Assembly (NCBI GenBank): GCA_009617715.1
Contig: VTFK01000643.1
Location: 1-64,000 of the forward strand
Source of the DNA: Plectrocnemia conspersa
Lineage: Eukaryota; Arthropoda; Insecta; Trichoptera; Polycentropodidae
Direction: 5' to 3'
DNA: 64,000 bases
The notes beneath the pieces are model-generated. The model saw only the letters and a program-made list of their open reading frames with translations. It searched no databases and was not told the DNA's origin. Each line of letters opens with the position of its first letter. Position 1 is the first letter of the stretch. A program made the translations under genes and the position numbers. Of this stretch, positions 1 through 11,020 are shown in pieces.

Positions 1-342
1 AAGGTCCTTAAGACATCCACAACGTCATCAAGATGTGCTTGAAGACCCGACGCGTCTCCTCTCGACACGCAGCCCTCAACAGCGTCGGCAAATCGCTTAA
101 GCTGCGACTGCAGCCTAGAACTTCAGTATGTCGCGTTTCGACATATTGACTCGAAGGAAAAGTTTGAGGTTGGGAAATAACAAGTGGGGAACGGCTAACC
201 ACTCAACCTAAATGTCCTCTCCTCCGTCTGCGCAGCTTCTCGACCCGGCGGCTTCCTGTGATGCCCGCAGTTGATCAGCTGCTGCTGCCCCGAATGCTTC
301 CTCAGCGAAGCGCTGGTGGTCCATCCGACTCGTAGGACCAAA
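1..342 (-). pseudogene. LTR retrotransposon 5' untranslated region and broken gag start (partial, runs off window)
   Basis: This is the internal region directly downstream of the LTR at 343-549, read on the minus strand. It is much more GC-rich than the DNA to its right. After about 190 bp of leader, an ATG near 159 opens MSKRDILKF and then hits a stop. One base out of frame, a convincing helical gag-like segment continues to the window edge with QLKRFADAVEGCVSR followed by SGLQAHLDDVVDVL. I infer a gag gene with a single frameshift, or an ATG that is not the true start. The rest of gag, pol and the 3' LTR would lie left of position 1. Whether this is Bel/Pao or Gypsy type cannot be decided without pol. 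Confidence 0.6.
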
Positions 343-549
343 TGTTGCGACCTCTCCCCTTTGGAGATGGCCGTCTTTTCTTTTCGAAGGACCACCGTCT
401 CTCGACGGAATTAAACGCCTCTAACCATAGAAATGCTTTATTATCAGAGTTTACATCCTCAGAATCCTTGCTGACGCACGACCACACGCCGTGACAGCTG
501 AGGCGTCTTCAGGTTATTTATACACAAAAAACCACGCACGGCCATAACA
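343..549 (-). repeat. 5' LTR of retrotransposon
   Basis: On the minus strand this 207-bp block begins TGTTATGG and ends GCAACA, the inverted TGTT/AACA termini expected of an LTR. Inside it, in the right order, are a TATA box (TATAAATA, 515-522) and a polyadenylation signal (AATAAA, 437-442). Just inside the element comes TTTGGTCCTACGAGTCGGAT, which would sit at the primer-binding position. I do not match it to a named tRNA. The block has no second copy in the window, as expected if the partner LTR is off the left edge. The exact right boundary could be 1-2 bases away. Confidence 0.7.
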
Positions 550-1179
550 CACTTTTATTCGGCCATGCATAAATATATGTAAAATTGTCGGAACAAGTGG
601 CGTCTGAGCTAAACCAAAATTTAATGATATTGCCGATTGAAGTGAAAAGGCTACTTGCATACTATTCAATGGAGATTGAATATATAGTCACGTACTTGTT
701 ACATTGTTAACTTAAATGACTATGAACTCAAAATTTTAACTATTGTGAGAGAGGTTAACACTCAAGAAAACAAAGTTTTGATGAAAGTGACTACTCTGAT
801 TCGGAAAAAAATGTTTTAGAAATATTTTTTTGCGATTACATAAATTCAGCATGGTTTTTTCGTTTGGTAGTCCTCACATTCTCACAAAACGACTACTTAA
901 CGTTCGGATGATGTATAAAAAAACAAGTGTAAGTTTTCTTACACGTCACGCAGACCCTAACAAAAACCGAAGTGTTGACATTTAAGTCAAAATAATCGAT
1001 TTTATTTGTATATTTACTGAGCCGACTGTGCTTCCTAATAATTCCAAAACAAAGTTTCGATAGTAATTATATTTTTACTAGATAATCTGTACTTATACAT
1101 ATATATAGACGTCCGGCGCAAACAAAATAATTTCTTACGATATCAAAAGTCATAATTTAAACGACATAATTAAAGATAA
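550..1179. other. AT-rich non-coding, nothing recognised
   Basis: Unique-looking AT-rich DNA without open frames of interest, repeats or motifs that I can support. Confidence 0.6.
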
Positions 1180-1400
1180 CGATAACGGCTCGGCGTTTAC
1201 ATAACAAAAGTCAATTAACGGGCGGTCGCCGCCGTTGCCGCGACTTATAACGCGATAAAAGTCCGGATGAAATTTTAATCATCACGCTTTTTTGCCGCCG
1301 GGAGATTTTCGTTAGTAACGGCGCGTTTTACGGCGGCCGTTACGCCGTTGCTTCTCTTACACACTCTCCCCTTCTCTCTTTCTCTATCCACTATAGAACC
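1180..1400. promoter_or_regulatory. GC-rich island, candidate conserved regulatory DNA
   Basis: This block has abrupt GC enrichment and many CpGs inside an AT-rich surround, ending in a pyrimidine-rich CT tract. It holds a small hairpin, GTAACGGC (1315-1322) with GCCGTTAC (1336-1343), and a caudal/Abd-B-like GATAAAA at 1254-1260. It has no coding potential. Regulatory function is inferred from composition only. Confidence 0.35.
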
Positions 1401-2159
1401 GCGATTACGGTCGTTGTTACCTTTTATTATGGATCTTGAAATACGAAGACGAAAATGCTGAGAGAAGCGAGCCTTGAAAAAAGACGATTGTCTAAAGAAA
1501 AAAAAATATATGGGAAACTTTAAATCATCTATAAGACGTTAAACCTAGCAATACGTTTACCTTCTAATAGATGATCTTTTCTGTTCTCATCGGTCCTTTG
1601 TGAAGCTAGGAAAGTACAATTTGGATCCAATCGCGTTATATTTTATTTTTTTACATCCCTAATTAAAAATGTAATATCTATTACAAATGATGCGTTGAAC
1701 AATAACAATGTGTCTTAAGCTTAAAGTTTTTTTTTTATATTGTAATATTGCTTTTAAAACTATGTGTGGTTATTGTGCAACATTCTCAGCTGTTCAGAAA
1801 TTTTTATTTCACAGTGCTGAACAAGTCGTAACAAACAAATAATGTTTCCAGAAAAATCCAGGCATTCATTATATTTTCTAAGCGATGATCTCCTACCAAC
1901 TTAAAATAATATATAATACCCAAATCTGTTTGTATTAAATAAAGCATATTGCTACTTATTTAATAATCAGATCAAAGTATTTTCTCGTTTTGAAATAGGT
2001 CATGAAATGCCAATTTTATTGCTGAATATCCTCTTACGTATAACAAATAACTTATCATTCCTATCTATTAGTGATTCAAAACTTTTCAAGTAGTAATGAT
2101 ATTCATAGCAGCAAGCATCAACGAAACTCATATACATTGAAGCCTCGTTGATATTGCTC
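1401..2159. other. AT-rich non-coding, nothing recognised
   Basis: AT-rich DNA with homopolymer runs; no supported gene or repeat. Confidence 0.6.
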
Positions 2160-2290
2160 GTACGAAACCGCACAGTGAATGCTCTGCGGTGTGACGTCAC
2201 GGGCCATTTCGCGATGACGTCATAACCTATATTTCATGCACTCACACACTCTCGCTGCTCATCTCAAAAGCCAGGTACATAACACGTGTG
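2160..2290. promoter_or_regulatory. Double CRE plus E-box cluster
   Basis: Two perfect 8-bp cAMP-response elements, TGACGTCA, lie at 2192-2199 and 2215-2222, starting 23 bp apart. A CACGTG E-box follows at 2283-2288. TGACGTCA is the consensus site for CREB/ATF bZIP dimers. Two full palindromes this close in AT-rich DNA are unlikely by chance, so I read this as a candidate enhancer or promoter element. No gene start is recognisable next to it. Confidence 0.5.
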
Positions 2291-2739
2291 CAACGAAACT
2301 GATTTCGCTTTAATGAAATGTTGGTTCCAGTTAAACTTTGCTATCAAAAAATAATGAAGAGTGCTTTTGAGCCTTAGCATTTCTACCGTTCCTTATAAGA
2401 AATTTCGTCCTTAAACTTAATACAATAACGTCAGACGACGTGTCACGGGAAACGTTTTATTATTCAAAGCAACAATCGAAATTAATTGTCTCTTATTAAG
2501 AGCACGGCGTGGGAAACTCAGAACCATATATATTATAAATTATAAATTGTAATATACTCCAAATGAATATTAGCGCTGTGCTTTTGTAATACAATATTTT
2601 ATTTGCTTATTTAAAATTATGTTCCATTTTTAATACACATATTGTGCCACTATTGTGCTTTTCAAATTTTCGAATCCGTCCATATAATCTAGAGCTTCCC
2701 AACCATTTTCGGACTACGGCATATTACTAAAAACATATA

Positions 2740-2873
2740 AATGAATATTGATCTACATACTTCTTAGTGTCAGATATCTTTCGTAGTTTATCGACAAAAC
2801 ACGTTAAGTGTTGTGAGTCGATCGATCCACCATACATACGCTTATAAGACTTGCAATATAGTTAAGGTCAGTG
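2740..2873 (-). repeat. Satellite-like monomer, part interrupted by hAT insertion
   Basis: The sequence from about 2795 to 2873 (GTCGATCGATCCACCATAC, then CTTATAAGACTTGCAATA and AAGGTCAGTG) is nearly identical to 7585-7662. It is continued without loss by 5275 onward, once the transposon between them is removed. It is one monomer of the array described at 5267-5873 and 7436-7745. Confidence 0.75.
2866..2873. repeat. Target-site duplication, left copy (GGTCAGTG)
   Basis: Eight bases repeated exactly at 5267-5274. The length is diagnostic of hAT insertion. The uninterrupted site is seen at 7655-7662 in a sister repeat copy. Confidence 0.88.
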
Positions 2874-5266
2874 CAGGGCCCGGCCCGAAGAGCAAGCAGT
2901 ACAGGCGATCACCTGGGGCGCTAGATCTTGTGGGGCGCCATGTTACCAAATAAAGGCACAATATTTACTTAAAATTATCAAAATATATTGTTAAAGAATA
3001 TAATCTGATATTATTTGCCGCGCTGGTGGGCTGACCTAAGCGATTCGCTGTAATGTTATTAAAACATGTATATATTATCTATATTTAATGTGAATTCAAG
3101 AAGGTGGAAGCCGTGAAGTCGGGCTGTTAAAAGATTACCAGTATGGAGAGGAGCCGCCAACGACGATCCTACATAGATAAAGTTCGCTATTAAAATGTTA
3201 AAAACTGCTGCAGTGACCGTGTCTTAAAAACAAATAATTGACAAAATGTGAAAAAATAAATTTTTAATTTTTATTTAGCTTTAACTTTTAATATAAAATA
3301 TTTTTACTCTTCTTACTTTTTTCTCTAAGATGTTTTTTAGCAAAGATACTATTTTTTTGATTTTTTGAATAGCCACTATTTTGAAACAAAATGGTGGATA
3401 TAGCTGGCTAACAAATATATCTGTGATGTTTACAAGGTCTATATTTTGGCAACCAAATTATGCTGATACAATAAAAGCAGCGGAAGTTGTCGGGATCAAT
3501 TTTGAGTAAATTTATTATTTATAAGCAAAATGTGTTTTTATAAGGAATTAAGTTAGGTTGAGTTAGGGTATGCTACGATTTATCGTAGCATAACCTAACT
3601 ATCGTAACATAGCCTAACTCATAAGATTTTTTTGTAACGGATGCAAGGTACCCAGGCTACATATTATGAGAGAGGTCCAATTTAAAAAAAACTGAACCAT
3701 TTATAAAAATTTATAATTTAAATTGTTTTTTTTTAATTGACCATTCTTTCTATGAATTTATCTACATATAGGGGCAGTAACAAGGGCGGTGAACCAAGGT
3801 GCAAGGTATCAATATTTCACAGTATAAGAAACTACATTTAAAAAAAAAACTATTCAATTAAAAAAAAATTTTCAAATTTTTTTAAAAATAATAAAAAAAA
3901 AATTTAAAAAAATTAAAAAAAAATTTTGAATTTTGTATTAAGATTATTAATTATAATTATTTTTTATAAAAATTTAATATATTTTTTTTTAAATTGCAAC
4001 TTTTTAAACTGTGCAGCCTGGGACCTTGCACTTGTTGCACCGCTCTAGTAACTGCCCCTATATGTAGATAAATTCATAAAAAAATATTTAAATTAGTTAT
4101 TTAAAAAAAAACAAATAAAATTATTAATTTTTATAAAAGGTTCAAATTTTTTTTAAATTTGACCTTCTCATAATATGCAGGCTAGGTACCTTGCACCCAT
4201 TGCATCGCCCTGGTGACCGTCTCTATGTGTACCTAAAGGTATAAAATTGAGAATACGTATACATACATTTTTATTTTCCCTTAAACAAAAATCTTTTAAG
4301 TTAGGCTATGTTGGGTTATGCTACGATAATTAGGTTATGCTACGATAAATCGTAGCATATCCTAACTCAACCTAACTTAATTCCTTATAAAAATACAAAA
4401 TGCCTGAAAATAATAAATTTACTCAAAATTAAGGTCCCCAAACTTCCACTGCTTTTATTGTATCAGCATAATTTTTTTGCCAAAATATAGACCATGTAAA
4501 CATCTCAGATAAATTTGTTAGCCAGCTATATCCATTATTTTGTTTTGAAATAGCGGCTATTAAAAAAATTTAAAAAAATTGTATCTTCATTAAGAAACAT
4601 TTTAGAGAAAAACGTAAAGAGAGTAAATCTATTTAATATTAAAAATAAAATTGAAAATAAAAATTAAAAAAAAAATTTTTTCACATGTTTGTCAATTATT
4701 TGTTTTTTTTTAAGACACGGTCGCTGCCACAGCATTTAACATTTTAAATAAATTTTGTATTTATTTTTGCTCAGTTTGTTATGCATGTTAGTTTTTTTCA
4801 CTTTTTAAATGAAAATTGCGGCCCTTCTTATAATATGTAGCCTAGGTGCCTTGCTTTAATAATGGAGCATCCCTTAAAATGGTGTGTAACTCTTTACAAG
4901 TTGTTAGTCTGACCAAAAGTCCAGAGCAACGCCCTGTCGTAGGCTGCTAAATATTCACAAATATATCATTTTGTACTCTCACTTGGCATTTGACATTTCT
5001 CATTGTGAGTTTCACCAAGGATATTAGTTTTTTGGAACACCCTACTCTGTACTCTTTAAATTATTCCACGCGACGAGAAAAAAACTACAAATTCTCGAAT
5101 AACCACACTTGCAAAAAAGAGTACGTGTAAAATAAAAAATTAGATTACTTTAACTAGAATTATATTTTTGAGCTCATATAATAAGTTATTAAAGTATTAA
5201 TAATGGGGGGGGGGGGCAAAAATTTAGTTTTTGCTTGGGGCGCAAAGTAACGTAGGACCGGCCCTG
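2874..5266. mobile_element. Non-autonomous hAT element
   Basis: This 2,393-bp element has hAT-type inverted ends: CAGGGCCCGGCCC on the left and, reverse-complemented, CAGGGCCGGTCC on the right. A perfect 8-bp target duplication, GGTCAGTG, flanks it. GGGGCGC words lie near both ends, as in many hAT-derived non-autonomous elements. No transposase reading frame is present; the interior is mostly A/T runs and a long inverted repeat. A 13-G run lies at about 5203-5215. It must have been mobilised by a transposase encoded elsewhere. It interrupts a repeat whose empty site is preserved near 7655. Confidence 0.85.
3188..4752. repeat. ~1.5-kb imperfect inverted repeat inside the hAT element
   Basis: The left arm, from about 3190 (GACCGTGTCTTAA, then ATGCTGATACAATAAAAGCAG, GGAATTAAGTTAGGTTGA and AGGGGCAGTAAC), is repeated in reverse complement order to about 4750. 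The centre is a nearly pure A/T segment around 3840-3990. A short motif, TGCAAGGTACC.AGGCTACATATTATGAGA, recurs near 3640, 4010, 4175 and 4830. A transcript through it would fold into a long hairpin. Confidence 0.75.
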
Positions 5267-5873
5267 GGTCAGTGTAAGCTTATTTATACATATTTAAAGT
5301 TGAATTTTTGTGACAGTATAGAATTCTTAAGCATCTGTATATGTTAGCTATCAAAATCCAATGTGTCATTTTTTGCATAATGGCGACAAGTATAAAAACT
5401 TAAACACTCGTAACTCAGTAGGTTTAAATTTTAACAAGAATATCGCTATATATGAAACGTTTAAAAGCCTAAACTTCATCTAAATAAACTATAAAAAAAT
5501 AGTTTTTTACTTCAAAACAAGCGATTTATCAGTTCGATCGGACTCCCATACGAGCCATTTTGAGACTTTCAGAAGAGTTAACGCTCTTAACTGCTTTGTT
5601 TTAAAGATTTAAAATTAAATTTGTAGTATCGTATAGAACTACTGAGCACCCCTATACGTTCTGTATGAAAAAAATATATAATTTTTTTTTACAAAATGGC
5701 TATAAATGTGAAAATTAAAAGTGTCATAACTTTGCAAAATAAAATCTTACTGAAAAATGTCGTATGCAAAAAGTATTCATAAGCCTAATTTGCATTTAAA
5801 AAAAATTTAAAATTATTTTTTTTTTTTTTAAAAAACGAGTCTTATGGTAAATTGACCGGGCACCCATACGAGC
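5267..5873 (-). repeat. Satellite-like array, monomers of ~315 bp
   Basis: Two consecutive monomers can be aligned by their shared landmark CCCATACGAGC, at about 5546 and 5863, 317 bp apart. Each contains a (G)TAACTCAGTAGG- or ATAACTTTGCAAAA-type block, a run of As or Ts, the landmark GATCGGACtCCCATACGAG, then TTAACGCTCTTAA. The array is broken at both ends by transposons and resumes at 7436. The same family occurs inverted at 24738-25330 and 39670-41105. Confidence 0.75.
5863..5873. repeat. Direct repeat flanking FoldBack-like element, left copy
   Basis: CCCATACGAGC here is repeated at 7435-7445. The true target duplication is probably 9-10 bp, because one or two bases could belong to the element end. 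Confidence 0.7.
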
Positions 5874-7435
5874 GGTACGCGACAATTAAGCGACGGACAA
5901 ATGGGCGATTCTGGTCAATTGGGCGACGGTCAATTGGGCGATGGTTATTTGGGCGACGGTCATATGGGCGACAGAAATTAAAAAAAACTTGCACGCTTTG
6001 CTTTATTGTGAATATTAATAAAATATACATTAAAACGAAAATGTATATTAAATGAAAAACAGTTTTATTTGCAAATTATTAACTCATATTATAATTATAT
6101 GCAATACCACGTAAATATTCTATGATATTTTTCTATTGCACCTCAAAACTTTTATAAAAATTCTTTGGTCTATTCTTTTCATAAATATATCCATTACAAA
6201 AATATTTTTCCTTGTCTTTTTGACTTAATATGTCTGAATTATCCATTTATGAAGAATATTAACTGTGGTAACTCAAATTAGTCGCTCTCAACAATGATCT
6301 ATAAAAAAAATTATCTATAAATAACACATAAAATATAACCCACATGTGAATATAAAGAAACATACTTATTTTCTTGCTGTACTGAATTTTTTACCAAAAA
6401 CACAATGACACTGTGACAAAGTGTTTTAAAACCACGACAAAAATAATTTTCAAAGACGCAACGAAACTTTTTGCGAATGTTTTCAGTCAAAATTCAAAAG
6501 TATACTGAGCGCTAGTTATTGGTTTTTATATTTATATATAGCTACCCTATCTAATTTTAAATAGATAACTGTAAAATATGCGATTTTTGTGAATTCCCAA
6601 AGCTTATTCTCTCACTAATTTCCAAGGCGCAAAACATAAAAAAAATTCGCGGAAAGGGCAAAATCCACGATAAACATTTATCAGCGCTAGTTCTAGGTTA
6701 TTATATTTATATATAACCACCCTATCCAGTTTAAAATAGATAACGGTAAAATATGCGATTTTTGGAAATTACAAAAGATTGTTCTCACAGTAATTTACAA
6801 GTCTCAAAACATAAAAAATCGCGTAAAGGGCAAAATCCACGATAAACACTTATCAGCGCTAGTTCTGTGTTATTATATTTATATATAACTATCCTATCTA
6901 ATTTAAAATAGATAACTGTAAAAATATGCGATTTTCGGAAATTCCAAAAGTTTGTTCTCACAGTAGTTTCCAAGGCTCAAAACATAAAAAAAATTCGCGT
7001 AAGGGCCCACTAAGAACATTTATCAGGTAGGTATTTATAATAAAATTACCGACTTAAGCCGTGTGCTTTAAGTGTTTTATGATATCGGGTAACTCTCTCA
7101 AATTCTCGAATAAAAAAATCAAACTGTTTAAGTGATATTTTATGATTAAATAAGCACAAATAGGTAGGTATATTATATTTTGTTTAGACCGAATAATGTT
7201 TTCATCTTTTAATTCTATTCTAAAAAATATTACTTATATTTTCGTATGTACGTATATGTATATATATATTTTAATATGTATTAAATTATGTAAATTATTT
7301 AATTAATTATAAGATCATGATTTGCAACACATTTATTTGTAATGCATTATTATTGTATCGCCCATTTGTCCGTCGCCCATTTTGAATCGCCCATTTGACC
7401 GTCGCCCAATCGCCGTCGCCCAATTGACCGTGTCC
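5874..7435. mobile_element. FoldBack/MULE-like non-autonomous element with minisatellite ends
   Basis: This 1.56-kb insertion is flanked by a 10-11-bp direct repeat, and it interrupts a satellite monomer that continues on the other side. Its ends are inverted copies of a minisatellite of about 15 bp, GGGCGACGGTCAATT and variants: 5874-5974 on the left, and 7356-7435 in reverse complement. The outermost bases, GGTACGCGACAATT and GGACACGGTCAATT, align as terminal inverted repeats. Inverted ends built from short tandem repeats plus a 9-10-bp target duplication are the pattern of FoldBack elements and Mutator-like transposons. Assignment to that group is inference, as no transposase is encoded. 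Confidence 0.65.
6508..7027. repeat. Three tandem ~174-bp repeats
   Basis: Three head-to-tail copies begin with AGCGCTAGTT at 6508, 6683 and 6855. Each runs through TATATTTATATATA, CCTATC, AAATAGATAAC, ATATGCGATTTT and AACATAAAAAA to a TTATCAG end. The copies are clearly alignable but diverged by substitutions and small indels. They form the core of the FoldBack-like element. Confidence 0.8.
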
Positions 7436-7445
7436 CCATACGAGC
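7435..7445. repeat. Direct repeat flanking FoldBack-like element, right copy
   Basis: Second copy of CCCATACGAGC; see 5863-5873. Confidence 0.7.
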
Positions 7446-7745
7446 TTTTATGCGATTTGGCATATAGTTACGCCAGTATTTGGTTCCTTTTAAAGACATA
7501 GACTTGAATTTTTGATGCAAAATAGAGATTTTCAATATACTTATGATACAGTTTAAAAAAATTAAAAAAAAAAGTTTTTATTTTCCAAAACACGTTTAGT
7601 GTTATGAGTCGATCGACCCACCATACATACGCTTATAAGACTTGCAATACAGTTAAGGTCAGTGTGAGCATATTTATACATATTTAAAGTTGAATTTTGG
7701 TGACAGAATAGAATTCTTAAGCATCCTGTATATGTTTGCTATCAA
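7436..7745 (-). repeat. Satellite-like array, short ~184-bp monomer plus start of the next
   Basis: The landmark at 7436 is followed only 184 bp later by the next one (GATCGACCCACCATAC, about 7620). This short spacing is also found in the inverted array at 40345-40534, so the short monomer is a regular member. Beyond 7620 the sequence repeats 2820-2873 joined to 5275-5340 almost exactly, which gives the empty site for the hAT insertion. Confidence 0.75.
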
Positions 7746-10700
7746 ATTAAAAAAAAACGAACATTTATTATTTATTATGTTTATAACGATACAAGACTAT
7801 TTAAGTACAAAAAATATAATATATAAGATCTTACAATTGTTAACAAAACAACTGCATACTATCTTGACTTGAAAAATATTTGTCTAAATGATTCGCTAAC
7901 CAATTATGGTTGGTATGTAAAGCTTATTTGACAAATAAGCATATTTACCAGACGCATGAAACCAGAGACATTACCAATAACATAAGTATTTAGTTGTTTG
8001 GCATATACATTATTGAAACTGCTATTATTAAATCAAAAATTAAATCGGTTATAAAAAGTGAAAATTGTTTAGTCGTTTTAAATGCTGTAAGCATGTAATT
8101 GAGTAATGCTGACAATTTTCCGTGTCTACGGAGCATATTATTTTGGAGTACGGGACCACTAGAAGCTGGGAATCCGCAGATAAAGTCTTTGTTCTCAGAA
8201 GAACGAAATGATTCAGATACTTAGTCATCTGGCTGATCCTCTTTTTAGATGCACACCATAAATAAAAGCTTTGCTAAAAAACGCTTGATTACTCTATTCA
8301 AAAATTTATCTTCGTTAAAAAAAATTTAAGGGATAAAAAAAATTTCAAAGAAATATTTTGCTGAAGAAATTAAAAAAAATAGAGAAAAAAGTAGGGAGCT
8401 AATACACGTTTACGAATTAATATTAAAATAAAAAACTTTTATTTTCATATTTTGTCAAATATGTGCATTTTTATGGACACAACTGCCATAGCTTAAGTCA
8501 AATCGATATGAAACTTGTTCTAGATATAGATCTTGTGAATATCTATCTTGTTTCTAAATGGAAACTATTTAACAAAACACATAAATTATAGCATGAAAAA
8601 GGAGGGATAAATAACGATTAAAAATTAAAGTTAAAATTAAATAAATATTGAAAAAACACCATTTTTTGCCTTTATTAATAGTTTATTAAGAGTTGTAATC
8701 ATATCGACATAACTTATTTTAAAAATAGAGATAAATTTAGTTAATTTCTTTAATTAATTACTTAGACAGTTTTTTATGTATATAATATTAAAAATAAGTT
8801 TGTAACTAAATTAAAAAAATTAATTAAAAAAAAATATTAAAATACATATAAAATACATATTAAAATAAAAAAAAAACTGTATTGCAAAATATATTAATAT
8901 TTTAAAAATTTCACCATTTCTGTAAGATAAAAAGCAAAATTGTAGACACGATAAATGCCATAGTTTTAATAAAATCGGCATTACTTATTCAAAAATATTT
9001 CTTGTGAATATCTTAAGTTTGATATTTGATAGTCACACTGATCCATCATGTAGTTTTTAAAAATTTAGAAAAACCGTAACTCTGTTAAAACAATTTCAAT
9101 AAAAAAAAAATATTATAAGTATGAAAAGCTAAGAAATAAAATAAAAATTATATTTAAATTACAGAAAGTTGTATAAAAAAAGGTAAGGATATAAAAAAAA
9201 ATTATATAAATTGCAAAATATTATAAAAAATAAAACAAAAACCTTTTCTTTACACATTTTTATGTTTTGACAATTTTCTCGACATTTTTTTTTTATATTT
9301 AAGACGTCATTGATGCAAGTAAAATTTATGTTGGCTCTTAATATGTATTTATATTTAAATACCTAAAATAAAATTAAAATTTTAGAAATTAGTATATTAA
9401 AAATAGTATGTTTATGATACTGCTTAAAAAAATCTAAACAAAATTACGTTTATAAAATAAAAATAAAAACATACAAAGAAATAGCATATAGTATCAATTA
9501 TTGATATATGCTTTATCACATACTTTGTCTATTATCATTAATTAGTTAAATATTAATATTTTTTTTTACTATTAAAATATATATTTATCAATTTGTAATG
9601 TGAAAATGCTGCTACTTTAAAAATATTGCTTTTAATGTTTTTTTAGTATCTTAGCAAAATCTTTATTTGATGCTTTTTTTTACCAAAAAAGTAGCTTACC
9701 GTAGGGAAAACACTAAACACGGAATATCTAAAATGCAATTGCTTAGGATTTTAAAAAACTTATATAAAAATTAATGTTTTGTTATAAAATTGTGATAAAA
9801 AACATCTGAAGCAATTATTTAACAAATTCTACAAACCACTATTTTGTATTATTCTGCCAATCGATTTGCAACGATTTTTCAAAGTTAGCTTACATAGTTC
9901 ACTAAATAAAATCACTGAAGTGTGTTTTGTTGTTGTATAAACATACATTACGATAGATGTTTATACAACAAGCGAGATTTTGCTCTCCTGCCATGATTGA
10001 GAATACACTAATAGATATCTGAAAGATTCGTATTCTTTACTTTTACACGACAATTGAATTTCATTACGTGAACAAGCTTGGACTAAAATGCTGTATAAAA
10101 AGCAACTTTATTCAAAATATAACTCAAAACCTTATTTTTAATAAAATATATATACATTTTATGTCACTTATTATTGTTATTGTATTCGATTTATGTCATA
10201 AAACCAATATAATTATGTTTGCTATTTGTCGCCAAATATAATATAAAAATAAAATCAACGCGTTTGCTGACCCTGCGTTATGATTTTCATGACACTTTAG
10301 CTTTTATGTCTGTTTCGTGTTTGAGTTTAATCAAAAATTTATAAAAGGACATACCAGTCGATCATATAGTGCAAACTGCACTTTGCCAGATTTGCACCCT
10401 AAACTGACCGTAAAACCCGATCGTAAACCGATCATTGATCTTTGATTCTTAAGCTTTCGTGCAGAGCTTTACGATGGTCGAGGTTTGACGATGTTTTAAA
10501 TTTAACAGCAAGAGATAAAAACATTCGGATACTAAGAAATCAGTCCCCTCTCTCTAAAATTTTGGCGCCGGGAAAATTTTATTTAGGGTGGCAATTATTA
10601 ATTAAAATTAAAATTTAATATTTCAGACGCAAAACACACTTTATTTCGAAGATACTTATTATTCTTGAAATCATTCAGTATTCAAATAAAAATAATTAAT

Positions 10701-11012
10701 TGCTTATATTATATAAATTTATACTTATAAATAATTTGATTGCGCGTAAGCAATTTAACTATTATTTTAATAATACATTTAATGAACAACGAGTAAAAAT
10801 TCAATCAAGATTATTATATTATATGACAACTGTACAATCGAACAGTTTTAAATATAATAATAAAAAAATTAATAGTCTGGGGATCTCAACCACCTGCGCC
10901 ATTACTCACAATTTAGAGGTCACCATAACGACTACTTGAACAACTAAAAGAGAAATTTCATCATCAAACCATCACGAATCTTAGATCACACAATCACACA
11001 TTGATCTTGCGT
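7746..11012. other. AT-rich non-coding with degenerate internal repetition
   Basis: Mostly A/T-rich low-complexity DNA. Between about 8400 and 9080 two loosely similar blocks share TAGACAC/GGACACAACTGCCATAG and TCTTGTGAATATCT, suggesting old tandem or dispersed repeats. A slightly more complex patch lies at 10255-10570. I see no gene. Confidence 0.5.
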
Positions 11013-11020
11013 ATAATAAC
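11013..11020. repeat. Target-site duplication, left copy (ATAATAAC)
   Basis: Exact 8-bp match to 13893-13900, flanking the hAT element. Confidence 0.88.

Noticed and set aside
2689..2720. AGAGCTTCCCAACCATTTTC as a hAT-type end
   Set aside because: It resembles common hAT ends but lacks CAG at the start and has no partner or duplication; may be a relic.
3540..3620. TTAGGTTGAGTTAGGG words as interstitial telomere repeats
   Set aside because: They are irregular, part of the long inverted repeat, and not a (TTAGG)n array.
5842..6055. Arg/Gly-rich opposing frames (GRRSIGRW-type repeats), also 7350-7535
   Set aside because: They are translations of the GGGCGAC minisatellite ends of the FoldBack-like element, open on both strands; not genes.
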